Source of the DNA: Neomoorella sulfitireducens
GTDB lineage: Bacteria > Bacillota > DSM-521 > Neomoorellales > Neomoorellaceae
Assembly (NCBI RefSeq): GCF_024733845.1
Contig: NZ_JANRHG010000001.1
Span: 372,001-436,000, forward strand
Direction of reading: 5' to 3'
DNA: 64,000 nt
Shown: piece by piece, positions 52,348-61,215 of the stretch
Numbering within the stretch: the stretch's first letter is position 1
How the letters are laid out: every line of letters starts with the position of its first letter
Made by a program: the position numbers and the translations under genes
The notes under the pieces: generated by a model
What the model was told of the DNA's origin: nothing
Database searches by the model: none
The model's input: the letters and a program-made list of their open reading frames with translations, nothing else

Positions 52348-54468
52348 CTATTCCAGGTTCATGGTCACGGTCTTGGTGGCATCGTCATAGCTGACGCTGG
52401 CGCCAAGGGCCTGGGCGATGAACCGGAAGGGCAGCATGGTGCGGCCGCTTTCAACCTCGGGAGCTACGTCCATAGTGAGGCTGATACCGTTGATCTTCAG
52501 CACGTTGCTGCCGATGGTCAACTGGACGGCGGTGGTGCCCTTCAGCAGGGTCACGGTCTTGGTGGCCTCATCATAGAAGATGTTCTCGGCGTCCACGCCA
52601 AGAGCGTAGGCCACATAGCGGACGGGCAGGTAGGTCCGGCCGTTCTTCGCATAAGCGGCCACGTCCATGGCATAGCTGGTGCCGTTGACCGTGTAGGAGC
52701 TGCTGCCAAGGACGAAGGTGGCGGTGCGAGCGGTGGCGGAAACGACTTTGGCGATAGCTACTTTATATAGCTCATCATCTGCTTCATCTTTATATGCACC
52801 AGAAAGATCCATCTTGTTCAGTGCGTTGCCGCCAATTTTTACAGTAATGTCACCATAATTAACGCGGCTATCAAGGTCAAGACTTATATCAGAAATTACA
52901 ATGGTATTGATTTTAGTATCCGTTAAGTTACTAAGAGTAAACTCAAATACATCATCATCAGTAGTATTTTTGTCGGACGCTTTAATATCTTTGCCATCTA
53001 CCTCTACCTTGGGGGTACCGTTGAACTCGACGCCATTGGGGAGCTTAATCCATATATTTTGGTTATTGGATAAAGCTTTCTTCCCTGTTTCCACCAGAGT
53101 AATAATACCCGCTTCTCTATCGAGGCCAACAGTCACATCAACTGTTGTTGCAGATACATCGACCCGGCTTATTACTTCTCCTGCTACAACTGTACCTTCA
53201 ACGTCTCCGCTAAATTCAACTATTACGTCACCAAGTTCAGCATTGGGAAGTACATTGACTTTTATGCCTTTCAATTCAATTTTATCGTTGTCATCTAACG
53301 TCCCAGTAACTTCAAGCCACAGCTTTTGTTTGTCATCAAATATCCCTCGGTTAGTTATTCCATTTGGTTCGCTCCAGGCACCGCTTTGATCCATATCAGC
53401 GTCGAATTCAATGCCTTCAGGTAGGGTTATAATAATGTCAGTACCATTAGAGAAGGTACCTGAGCTTTCTAAAGTAATGTCATACAGGGTAACATCCTCG
53501 CTGGCCAAATAAAGGTCACTGCCAGTGTCCTCATCAGCAGTAATTGTTACATCGCTATCTCCTATTATTGCTACCACTACCGATTTTTCTTCAACATCGT
53601 CATTGGTTGGTGAAGAAACTGCCACTTCCACTTCTCCCTCGGGAGCACCGGGCAGAACTGTTATCTTGGCTTCAATCTCAAGTTTGTCAGCAAATGGATT
53701 TGAAGTACCAGTTATTTTGAGCTTTAATGTTTCATCAACAATACCCACTACACTAGCATTAAGACCGTACGGTCCTTTTTTAATATTTACATCGCTTTGT
53801 ACCCATGCAAATAAATCAGAAGGCAACTCCAATTCAATTATGTCGTCCTGTTTCAAGGCACCTTTTTGATTCTCGGTCAAGGTAATTTTTGCAATAGATT
53901 TTTGTGTCCCGAATTTTATTGTTTCAGGGGTGCCAGCTGTAACGGTAACCTTTGCATCGCCTTTACGGCCAAGCACGTATTCCTCATCTACATTCCACGC
54001 GGTGCCGCCATATACGCTCAAGGCTTTTGCCGTTACTTTTACTACAATATCATCAGCGGCACTTTCTTTTACAGTAACCTGGCCGTCACCTTGATTGAAT
54101 GCTAAGACTATATCGTTATTACCTGGAGTGACTACTGCCGTAAAACCATCGTCAGCCTCAGTCCCGCTAAGAAATGATGCTGTATTATTTGGGAAAAAGT
54201 CAGCAACATTATTTACCGTACCTTTAGTAAATACTACTCCCGAAGGTAATTCAACTGTAATATAAACCGCGCTAATTGAAGCCCAATCTTCCATATCAAA
54301 CTTTACATAACCCAGCGTCTGGTACACATCTTCTGACACCGTTGCTGTTGTATATGTTACTTTAACTTCTTCTTCAGCAAATGCTGCTCCAATAGGCAGC
54401 AGGCTAAATAAGAATACCAGGGTTACCAGTATGCTTATCCATTTTTTGCTTTTACGAGCCTTTAACAA
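52348..54468 (-). CDS. Secreted surface protein with copper-amine-oxidase-N stalk domains
   Basis: 706 residues. Signal peptide (KKWISILVTLVFLFSLLPI...AFA), a long region of about 550 residues with repeated beta-strand motifs, Asp/Thr/Val rich (for instance VTVKESAADDIVVKVTAKAL), and a C-terminal 130 residues with two stalk domains (TATFVLGSSSYTVNGT, YLPVRYVAYALGV, LPFRFIAQALGASVSYDD). It looks like an S-layer or wall protein. The first about 580 codons are AT-richer than the GC-rich stalk part and neighbours, hinting at a mosaic origin. It has an ECF-type promoter with a 230-base leader. Confidence 0.85.
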   Translation of the reverse strand: MLKARKSKKWISILVTLVFLFSLLPIGAAFAEEEVKVTYTTATVSEDVYQTLGYVKFDMEDWASISAVYITVELPSGVVFTKGTVNNVADFFPNNTASFLSGTEADDGFTAVVTPGNNDIVLAFNQGDGQVTVKESAADDIVVKVTAKALSVYGGTAWNVDEEYVLGRKGDAKVTVTAGTPETIKFGTQKSIAKITLTENQKGALKQDDIIELELPSDLFAWVQSDVNIKKGPYGLNASVVGIVDETLKLKITGTSNPFADKLEIEAKITVLPGAPEGEVEVAVSSPTNDDVEEKSVVVAIIGDSDVTITADEDTGSDLYLASEDVTLYDITLESSGTFSNGTDIIITLPEGIEFDADMDQSGAWSEPNGITNRGIFDDKQKLWLEVTGTLDDNDKIELKGIKVNVLPNAELGDVIVEFSGDVEGTVVAGEVISRVDVSATTVDVTVGLDREAGIITLVETGKKALSNNQNIWIKLPNGVEFNGTPKVEVDGKDIKASDKNTTDDDVFEFTLSNLTDTKINTIVISDISLDLDSRVNYGDITVKIGGNALNKMDLSGAYKDEADDELYKVAIAKVVSATARTATFVLGSSSYTVNGTSYAMDVAAYAKNGRTYLPVRYVAYALGVDAENIFYDEATKTVTLLKGTTAVQLTIGSNVLKINGISLTMDVAPEVESGRTMLPFRFIAQALGASVSYDDATKTVTMNLE

Positions 54469-54704
54469 CTATTTTCCCTCCTTGAATTTATGCCTTTATG
54501 CAGGGTGGTAACTCGTTTTCTTCCGGCACGGGAGGCCTTTTTCCCGGGTATCCCTCCTTTACTTGCATTTTCGCGGTTGTTGCTGCGGCGTAGTTCTACA
54601 ACGATTGCTGCGTAAGGGGTAAACTTCATCAGGTGAGGAATATTCTACGCTGCCGCCCATTTTTCCTGCTGGTTTGGACGGCTTTTCCTCAACCAGCCAA
54701 TTAG
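54469..54704 (-). other. Long untranslated leader of the surface-protein gene
   Basis: About 230 bases lie between the ECF-type -10 box and the ATG at 54468. No open frame with a credible ribosome site was seen in it. A GGAGG ahead of the ATG (54476-54482 region) is the ribosome site. Short hairpins such as GGAGG/CCTCC near 54535-54565 suggest an mRNA structure; no known riboswitch was recognised. Confidence 0.5.
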
Positions 54705-54733
54705 TTAGACACCGGAAGGCTGTGAAAAGTTCC
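54705..54733 (-). promoter_or_regulatory. ECF-type promoter of the surface-protein gene
   Basis: On the minus strand GGAACTT (54727-54733) and TCTAA (54705-54709), 17 bases apart, match the sequence and spacing at 54949-54977 ahead of the ECF sigma gene. The shared core is GGAAC-N18-GTCTA. Confidence 0.75.
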
Positions 54734-54948
54734 CGGGTAGAGAAATTTTTGCGCGGCTTTTTTTGCAGGAACGGGGACGGGAAGGCTAAATTACAGCTTC
54801 TGCCAGGTTGCGGTGCGAACGGTGCTACGATATACTATGGTTGCAGCGTAATTAAAGTAAGGACAACATGCAGGCGGCTCCATAGTATGCCCTTGCATAT
54901 ATGTTTCGTTGGCCGCAAATTTTTTCTTACCGTACCGTGACGGAAACG

Positions 54949-54977
54949 GGAACTTTTTGTCCTTATTTTTTGTCTAA
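54949..54977 (+). promoter_or_regulatory. ECF-type autoregulatory promoter of the sigma gene
   Basis: GGAACTT (54949-54955) and TCTAA (54973-54977) are 17 bases apart, a close match to sigma-E-class promoters. Transcription from here would start near 54983, so the TTG at 55017 behind AGGGGTG is a better translation start than the GTG at 54981. Confidence 0.8.
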
Positions 54978-55016
54978 AAAGTGTCCGGGGAATCCGGGCC
55001 TCCAGGGGTGTTTCTT

Positions 55017-55604
55017 TTGAACCTTGGGAGCAATAAGGCGCCCGGCAAGAAGAACGGCGCCGTTTCCTTCGAAGAACTGGTCCTGGCCTACCAGGATAAG
55101 GTATACAACCTGAGCTACCAGCTTACCGGCAACCACGCCGACGCCCAGGACCTGGCCCAGGAGGTCTTTGTCCGGGCTTACACGGCCCTCGGCAAATTCC
55201 GTTACGAGGCCGACCCGGGCACCTGGCTGCACCGCATTACTGTAAATTTATATTTAAACCTGCGGCGGAAGATAACCCGCCACCCAGTGGTTTCCCTGGA
55301 CGCCCCCCTGGACACGGGGGAAGGGGAAGTGACCAGGGAGGTGGCCGCCGGGGGCGACCCCCAGGAACGGGTGGTTGAGCTGGAGCTGCAGGGCTTTATC
55401 CGCGGGGCACTGGCGCAACTGCCGGCGGAGTACCGGGCGGTGCTCGTTTTAAGAGAGCTCCAGGGTTACAGCTATGATGAAATCGCTTCCCTGCTGGGGT
55501 GCCCCCCGGGGACGGTCAAGTCACGCCTGAACCGGGCGCGGCAGGCAATGAGAGATATAATAACGCAAATGGCGGAGGAGAAACCGGCCGGAAACCGGCC
55601 TTGA
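55017..55604 (+). CDS. ECF RNA polymerase sigma factor
   Basis: 195 residues from TTG at 55017. Region 2 (YQDKVYNLSYQLTGNHADAQ, DLAQEVFVRAYTAL, FRYEADPGTWLHRITVNLYL) and region 4 (AQLPAEYRAVLVLRELQGYS, SYDEIASLLGCPPGTVKSRL) are complete; no extra domains. It directs polymerase to GGAAC-type promoters, three of which occur in this window. It is followed after 11 bases by its anti-sigma gene with a strong ribosome site. Confidence 0.93.
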   Translation: MNLGSNKAPGKKNGAVSFEELVLAYQDKVYNLSYQLTGNHADAQDLAQEVFVRAYTALGKFRYEADPGTWLHRITVNLYLNLRRKITRHPVVSLDAPLDTGEGEVTREVAAGGDPQERVVELELQGFIRGALAQLPAEYRAVLVLRELQGYSYDEIASLLGCPPGTVKSRLNRARQAMRDIITQMAEEKPAGNRP

Positions 55605-55615
55605 GGTGAGGAATT

Positions 55616-56692
55616 ATGCGGTGCCTTGAAGCGCGGGAGCTTTTCTCCCCCTACCTGGACGGGGAGCTCTCGCCGGCAGAAAATGAATTGCTCCGGCGGC
55701 ACCTGGACGAATGCCCGGCCTGCCGCGGGGAAATTGAACAATGGCTGGATATTTCCCGGGCCCTGCGGGGTCTGGCGGCTCCGGTGGCGGCTCCGCCGGG
55801 GTTCCCGGCGGCGGCTGCGGCCCGGCTGGCGGCCCGGCGGAGATCCTGGACGGCCGTGCGGCGCTTCGCGGCGGCTGCCGCGGCGGTGGCCGTGCTGGTC
55901 GCCGGCTCCCTTGGCTACGCCGGGCGGGGCCTGTGGCCGCAGTTGCCGGCCTTAACCGCCGGGGGACAGCACCAGGACGGCGGCCAGGTGGCCGTCATCG
56001 ACCCGGCCGGGAGCAAGGAGCCGCCGGCGGTTAGCCAGCCGCCGGGAAGCAATACAAATATTACACCGGCCGGGCCTGCCGGGCAGCAGCCGGCGGGCGG
56101 GGAAACTCCGGGTAACGGCCTCACACCGTTAGAACCCGGTGAAAAAACCGTGCCCGCAGGAACCGGCACCGGTACCGCAACAGGCGCGGGTGCCGCTAAA
56201 GACGGGCAGCCTGTCCAGGTGGCCGCCGGCGAGCCGTACGTGGCCCACACCTTCTTGAGCGACAGGTACCTGGCCACCAGCACCATGCTGAAAATAGCCG
56301 TGGCCGATACGGCTGGGGCAGGCACCGGGGCCGCCGGCATGGCGGCCGGCAGCGGCGCTACCATCCAGGTTATCGCCGACCAGGACGACGGGCAGGAGAA
56401 AAAGGTCATCTATATGTTCAAGGTGGATGAAAGCAAGGCCGGCACGCTGCTCCCCGCCCTGGAACGGCTGGGCCAAGTCATTGAGAGCAGCAGCACCTCC
56501 AGGGACCTGACGCAGCAGTTCAGCGAAACGCTGGAGCAGTACCAGGCCAAGGTGGCCCAGGTAAACGCTGCTACAGGCGAGGAGGAGAAAGAAAAGCTCG
56601 CGAAGGAAGCCAGGGCCCTGGAGCAGCAGCTCCTCACCTGGGAAGAGGAAACGAAACAGCACACCATCATTTTGTGGCTGGAGACGAAGTAA
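55616..56692 (+). CDS. Membrane-bound anti-sigma factor with zinc-finger domain
   Basis: 358 residues. An N-terminal zf-HC2 domain (ELFSPYLDGELSPAENELLR, HLDECPACRGE, the His-Cys-Cys zinc site), one transmembrane helix near residues 80-100, a Gly/Pro-rich extracellular linker and a C-terminal domain with coiled-coil character (YQAKVAQVNAATGEEEKEKL). It should hold the ECF sigma inactive at the membrane until a cell-surface signal is received. ATG after GAGGTGAGG, coupled to the sigma gene. Confidence 0.9.
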   Translation: MRCLEARELFSPYLDGELSPAENELLRRHLDECPACRGEIEQWLDISRALRGLAAPVAAPPGFPAAAAARLAARRRSWTAVRRFAAAAAAVAVLVAGSLGYAGRGLWPQLPALTAGGQHQDGGQVAVIDPAGSKEPPAVSQPPGSNTNITPAGPAGQQPAGGETPGNGLTPLEPGEKTVPAGTGTGTATGAGAAKDGQPVQVAAGEPYVAHTFLSDRYLATSTMLKIAVADTAGAGTGAAGMAAGSGATIQVIADQDDGQEKKVIYMFKVDESKAGTLLPALERLGQVIESSSTSRDLTQQFSETLEQYQAKVAQVNAATGEEEKEKLAKEARALEQQLLTWEEETKQHTIILWLETK

Positions 56693-56981
56693 GGGACCCG
56701 CGCGGGTCCCTTAAGTTTTTTACTGCTATTATTATATTAGCCGCCATATAGCTTGAAGCCGAACTGCTTAAATTATCGTTGTTTATAAGCCATTCCCTGG
56801 CGGCATATAATCCTATCCTTGACAGAAGAGTAGCGTAAATTTCACCAACTAAAAAATTGGTCATAAAGAGTTTTGTTCCCTGCTTCCTGGCGTCCCTGAT
56901 TAATTCTAAAGCACGGGAATGGTTTTCATCGGCTCTATTGAGTATAGCTACTACGGCGCTGGTATCAATTAAAACCCGCAT
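56667..56981 (-). pseudogene. PIN-domain (VapC-like) toxin, C-terminally truncated
   Basis: 104 residues. PIN start VLIDTSAVVAILNRADENHS with the first active-site Asp, and FMTNFLVGEIYATLLSRIG with the Glu. The usual C-terminal part with the further acidic residues and the last helix is missing; instead the frame runs into unrelated sequence (LRDPRGSLTSSPATK) at the end of the anti-sigma gene and its terminator. Probably inactive as a nuclease. Confidence 0.7.
56691..56721 (+). terminator. Terminator of the sigma/anti-sigma operon
   Basis: A 10-bp stem AAGGGACCCG/CGGGTCCCTT around CG, followed by a TTTTTT run. It begins within the stop codon of the anti-sigma gene. Confidence 0.87.
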
Positions 56982-57205
56982 TAACTTTTGTGCTCCCTGG
57001 AAATATAGTCATCATGACGCCTCGACAGGTCTGCCGGTCCTTCAAAGGCGCCGCCCATACGTAAAAGGTTATTGCCAGGCCAGAACGTTCCTTTTTTTTG
57101 AGCACCTTTCCTGGTTATTTTTTTGGAAAAAAATAATATTTCTTTTGCCTGTTGCTCATCAATTTTTTTCAGCATTCTTTTTAGTTCTTCCTTGGCTGTG
57201 CTTAT
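56981..57205 (-). CDS. Small antitoxin-like protein preceding the PIN gene
   Basis: About 74 residues if started at the ATA at 57203-57205, nine bases after a strong AAGGAGG; an internal ATG gives 64 residues without a ribosome site. Reading STAKEELKRMLKKIDEQQAK is like the helix starts of VapB-type antitoxins. Its stop overlaps the PIN start, as in toxin-antitoxin operons. ATA is an unusual start codon, so the start is uncertain. Confidence 0.6.
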   Translation of the reverse strand: MSTAKEELKRMLKKIDEQQAKEILFFSKKITRKGAQKKGTFWPGNNLLRMGGAFEGPADLSRRHDDYISREHKS

Positions 57206-57250
57206 TGCAGTAAGCCTCCTTAATTAGTCCTCTTAAACATTATTATACAA

Positions 57251-57415
57251 TTACATTAGCTTTATTTTTAACATTTCTTCATAAGCAGAAGCCGCCACAA
57301 TATAGGCGACAGGTTTTGACCTCTGAAGAACTACTGCCGGTTCACCGGAATCTATAACCCGGGCGATTATCTTGCTGGCATTCTGCCGGATTTCCGTAAC
57401 ATTAGCCATGTACAT
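57251..57415 (-). CDS. Phd/YefM-family antitoxin (short)
   Basis: 54 residues from ATG at 57415 after AGGAGGG. Typical sequence: MANVTEIRQNASKIIARVID followed by GEPAVVLQRSKPVAYIVA and AYEEML. It is shorter than most Phd proteins (about 80-90), lacking the C-terminal toxin-binding tail. It lies directly upstream of the small protein and PIN gene, so the three could form one operon with mixed partners. No matching Doc/RelE toxin is seen. Confidence 0.8.
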   Translation of the reverse strand: MYMANVTEIRQNASKIIARVIDSGEPAVVLQRSKPVAYIVAASAYEEMLKIKLM

Positions 57416-57497
57416 TAATAACAACCCTCCTGGATGGATTGTTATTAATAGTATAGCTAATAATGGTCTATATCACAAGGCCTATTATAAGGCCATA

Positions 57498-60400
57498 TTA
57501 CATCCGCGCCAGGACGGCGGCGGCCTGGGCGCGGGTGAGGGGGGAGAGGGGGGCGAAAACGCCCGGGGCCAAGCCGCGCATGAGGCCGTATGTCCAGGCG
57601 CGGGCCACGGCGTCCCGACCCCACGCCGGGACGGTTTGCCAATCGTTAAAGGGCAGGGAAACTGCCGGCTGCGCTGCGGTCGACCCTGCGGCTTCGCCGT
57701 CAACGGCGTCTTTAACTGTTATTTCCAGGTAGCGGGTGAAGAAGGCCGCCGCCTCCACCCGGCTGACGGGCCGGTCCGGGCGGAAGGTACCGTCTTCGTA
57801 GCCGGCGACGAGCCCTTCGGCCCGGGCCACGGCCACGGCACCCCGCGCCCAGGCCGGGATGGCGGCCGCGTCGGTGAAGGGCAGGGTTTCCCCGCCGGCC
57901 GGCGTCCACCCTGCCAGGCGCACCAGCATGGCTACCAGCTCCACCCGCCGTACCGGGATGTCCGGGCGGAAGCTGCCATCCTCATAGCCCTCCAGTATGC
58001 CCCGGGCGGCCATTTTTTTGATATCCGCTTCCGCCCAGTGGCCGGGCGTATCCCAGAAGCCTCCTGCGGCCGTGCTTTCCAGGTCGATTTTCTGCCCCGT
58101 CACGCCGCCGGTTTCCCGGTCCAGGGCCACCAGGAGGACGCTTTTAATCCCGCCGGGCAAAGGCCACTGGAAATTTCTCCCGGCGTTCAGGTGAATTATC
58201 TCCTGCCTGCCGTCGTCATAGTTCAAATACAGCCGGCCGGCGGTTGTAGTACCCGTAAGGAGAAAGCCGTCTTCCCTCGGCAGGACCGTAACGGCCAGTT
58301 CCGGCGGCCAGCTGCCGCTAAAACTAGTAGCTGCGACCCGGGCAAGTACCGGCCCTTGGGGCCCTTCCAGCAGGGTGAGGGTCACGGGCACCCAGGCCGG
58401 CAGGCCGGCGGCGTCCACCCGGTAGCCGTTTATGGTGACCAGGGTGCGCTCGCTCAAGGTGTAGCTGCTGCCGTCGGCAGTGCGCAGGATGCCTTTTTTG
58501 CCGTCGACAGCGGCCAGGACCTTGTTACTCTCACCGGCCGGGGCGGCTATGTCGACGCGCCGCGCTTTTTCCTTTTCCGGGTCCAGGGTCAGGCGCACCC
58601 AGTCGCCCGGGCTTAAAACATCTATTCCGGCCGGGAGCCCCCAGCGGAACACTTCCGTGCGGCCGTACAGGCCGTATATACGGAACTGATTGGCGTAGTC
58701 CATGAGGTAGAGACTGCGCCGGTCCGGGCTTATATAAAGGACGCGGCCGTAGGTGACGGTGCTGTAGGCCGCCAGGGCTATAATCTCCCGGCTGCCGGGC
58801 ATGAGGTTAAATACCGTCCAGTCGCCGGGGCGGATGGAGGAAATCCCCGTCTGGTCCCCGTCGCGCTCGACCGGCGCGCCGGGGAACAGGGTGTAGGTCG
58901 CACCCGTGGCCAGGGTGATGCTGTCGTCCTCAACCCGGGTCACCTGGCCAACGGCCAGTTCCCTTTTCACGGCAATGTATTCCACCAGGCCCGTCGCCGG
59001 GTCGAGGACCAGGCGCACGGCCATGCCCGGCACCAGGGATTCGGGCCCGGCGCCTGCGGCGGCGCCATAGGGCAGGTCGGCAACGGCGGCATCGACCAGT
59101 TTATCGGCAAAGGTGACGGCTACCTGCGGGCTTAAAGTATAGGTGCTCTCGCTTCCCAGGAAGCGCAGTTCCCCCTTCTCCGGGTCGATGCGGGCGATAA
59201 TGCCCTCCTTTTCTTCATAACCGGCCAGCACCCGCCACAGGGTCTGGGTGGAGGGGTTTACGGTGGCCCTCAGGGCAAAGCCCGGTGGCAGGTCCCCCGT
59301 TCCGGCCGGCCGGCCGTTGACGGCCAGGCTGCCGGTGGGATGGAAGTAATAGCCGCCAGCGCGGGATTGGCCGTTGATCTCCAGGAACAGGACGCCCTGG
59401 CTGGTATCCAGGGCCTGGACCCCGGCCGCCTGCCAGCTCCGGCCTACTATGTACAGGGTGCGGGGACCCAGGTAAATGTCAGAACCGGGGAGGATGTGGG
59501 CGGCACCGGCCGGCGCCGCTTCACCGTCAACGCAGTTTTTAATGCCTCCCGGCGGCGCGGCGATAATGCTCCCGTCGCTCAATACCACCCGGCCGTCGGC
59601 GGCGACCCCGGCCACCACGCCCTGCTGCAGGGGCTGGCCGTAGGCCAGGGCGAAGTCCTGGACCGGCTGCCTGGTCCCGGGCAGGGCGTTTTTGTTGACG
59701 GCGACGGCCCGGACTATAACGGTATACGTGCCGGGGACAGGGTCTTTTATGTAAACTTTCTCCAGGTTGTTGGTACGGTCGGGTTTGCCGGTGCCGTTAT
59801 AATCATTGCCGAAAAACTGCCGGCCGCCGGGCGCGATCACCACCAGGTCTAGATCGTTTACCAGGGCGGGCGCCGCCCCCGGGGCCGCCGCCGGGTCGGT
59901 CCACGCCAGGGTGGCCCTTAAAGGTACGGTCGTGTCCGTCACCTCGACCTTGAAGGTCATTTCCTCTCCCTTGGCCAGCCCTTCGCGTTCGTCCACCAGG
60001 TGCATAGTTTCCTCTTCCAGGGCCAGGATCGTCCCGGCCAGGTCCAGGATGCCGGGAAAGGCGGCCGTCGGCCCCTCCGGCGGCGTCCGGGCACCGTTTA
60101 CCAAGGCGGCCTTCAATAGTGCCGCCGAAGGTTCGGTAAAGCCCTTCAGCTTCAGGTACTGGCGTAAAACCGCTGCAGCGCCGCCGGTCACGGCCGCCGC
60201 CTGGCTGGTGCCGCTCATGACGCTGTAGTTTTCGTCGGCAGGGAAATTGCTCGCGGCACTGCGGGAAAGGGGAGCGACGATCCCCGTCCCCGGCGCCAGG
60301 AGGTCGGGTTTTAAGCGCCCGTCCCCGGCGGGGCCGCGGCTGGAAAAGCTGGCCTGGCTGCTGGCGTCGTTGGCGTCGGGACTGAAGGCCGGGCGCACGG

Positions 60401-61115
60401 ACTCGCTCGCCCCCACCACCAGGGCGTTCTTGCTGTTGGCCTCGGTGGTGAGGGACCCCTGGACCGGGCCGCCGTTGCCGGCGCCGAAGACGGGGAGGAA
60501 GCCGGGGTACTGGTGGACGAAGCCGTCGATCTGGGCGGCAGCGTCGCGGTAGGCGTTGGCGCCGCCGCCCCAGCCGTTGACGTGGATGCGGACGCCGGCC
60601 TCATAGGCAGGGCGGAAGAGACGGGAAAGGTCTTCCGGGACCACCATTTCGCCCCTGGAGTTCAGCAGGCCCTGGAAGTAGAGGCTCGCCCCCGGGGCGA
60701 TGCCGCGGTACTGGCCGTTTGATGCCGCCCCGGTGCCGGCGATGATGCCGGCCAGGTGGGTGCCGTGGCCGGTGGGGTCGTCGGCCTTTTCCCGGCCGGC
60801 CCAGCTCTTGAGCATTACCACCTTGGGCATCTGGCCGGGAACGCTCTCAAGGTCGGGGTGGATGTCGCCGGCGCTGCCGGCATCCAGGCCGCTGTCGGCA
60901 AGGCCCACCATCTCGCCTTTGCCGGTGAGTCCTGCCGGCGCCACCAGGCCCGGCGCGGCCAGGGGACGGGCGCCGGTAATATCGGCAGCACGGTCGCTCA
61001 GGAAACCCTCACCCCCGCGGCCGGGGGGAGGTCCCAGGAGGAACAGCAGGAGCAGGAGCGCGGAAGGGAAGATTACCCAGGAAAGGGTCTTTGTTTTATG
61101 TAAATTTATGCCCAT
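57498..61115 (-). CDS. SLH-anchored subtilisin-like serine protease
   Basis: 1205 residues from ATG at 61115, nine bases after AAGGAG. Signal peptide (WVIFPSALLLLLFLLG), subtilase domain with Asp near 74 (VGLADSGLD), His near 118 (TGHGTHLAG), oxyanion Asn in FGAGNGG and Ser near 304 (SGTSQAAAV), a long stretch of about 600 residues of beta-rich repeats, and three SLH domains at the end (HWAEADIKKMAARGILEGYE, AVAVARAEGLVAGYEDGTFR, DAVARAWTYGLMRGLAPG). It is exported and attached to secondary cell-wall polymer. It ends the envelope operon that begins with the LCP gene. Confidence 0.93.
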   Translation of the reverse strand: MGINLHKTKTLSWVIFPSALLLLLFLLGPPPGRGGEGFLSDRAADITGARPLAAPGLVAPAGLTGKGEMVGLADSGLDAGSAGDIHPDLESVPGQMPKVVMLKSWAGREKADDPTGHGTHLAGIIAGTGAASNGQYRGIAPGASLYFQGLLNSRGEMVVPEDLSRLFRPAYEAGVRIHVNGWGGGANAYRDAAAQIDGFVHQYPGFLPVFGAGNGGPVQGSLTTEANSKNALVVGASESVRPAFSPDANDASSQASFSSRGPAGDGRLKPDLLAPGTGIVAPLSRSAASNFPADENYSVMSGTSQAAAVTGGAAAVLRQYLKLKGFTEPSAALLKAALVNGARTPPEGPTAAFPGILDLAGTILALEEETMHLVDEREGLAKGEEMTFKVEVTDTTVPLRATLAWTDPAAAPGAAPALVNDLDLVVIAPGGRQFFGNDYNGTGKPDRTNNLEKVYIKDPVPGTYTVIVRAVAVNKNALPGTRQPVQDFALAYGQPLQQGVVAGVAADGRVVLSDGSIIAAPPGGIKNCVDGEAAPAGAAHILPGSDIYLGPRTLYIVGRSWQAAGVQALDTSQGVLFLEINGQSRAGGYYFHPTGSLAVNGRPAGTGDLPPGFALRATVNPSTQTLWRVLAGYEEKEGIIARIDPEKGELRFLGSESTYTLSPQVAVTFADKLVDAAVADLPYGAAAGAGPESLVPGMAVRLVLDPATGLVEYIAVKRELAVGQVTRVEDDSITLATGATYTLFPGAPVERDGDQTGISSIRPGDWTVFNLMPGSREIIALAAYSTVTYGRVLYISPDRRSLYLMDYANQFRIYGLYGRTEVFRWGLPAGIDVLSPGDWVRLTLDPEKEKARRVDIAAPAGESNKVLAAVDGKKGILRTADGSSYTLSERTLVTINGYRVDAAGLPAWVPVTLTLLEGPQGPVLARVAATSFSGSWPPELAVTVLPREDGFLLTGTTTAGRLYLNYDDGRQEIIHLNAGRNFQWPLPGGIKSVLLVALDRETGGVTGQKIDLESTAAGGFWDTPGHWAEADIKKMAARGILEGYEDGSFRPDIPVRRVELVAMLVRLAGWTPAGGETLPFTDAAAIPAWARGAVAVARAEGLVAGYEDGTFRPDRPVSRVEAAAFFTRYLEITVKDAVDGEAAGSTAAQPAVSLPFNDWQTVPAWGRDAVARAWTYGLMRGLAPGVFAPLSPLTRAQAAAVLARM

Positions 61116-61215
61116 ATATGTATACTCCTTGCCGGGCACAACTGCCGCGCGGACGGCGGCGGTTGTTTTAAGACGGCCGTTGTTTGCTGAACGTGACGGG
61201 CGGCAGGCGCGGGGT

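Noticed and set aside
54469-54704. A cyclic-di-GMP or other known riboswitch in the surface-protein leader
   Set aside because: The conserved core sequences of the known classes were not found; only short hairpins are seen.
54674-54940. An 88-residue plus-strand frame between the surface protein and the sigma gene
   Set aside because: No ribosome site or domain; it spans the ECF promoter of the surface protein and has atypical composition.
57372-58616. Plus-strand frame of 414 residues opposite the SLH protease end
   Set aside because: It is an antisense shadow of the GC-rich protease gene; no ribosome site, no domain.
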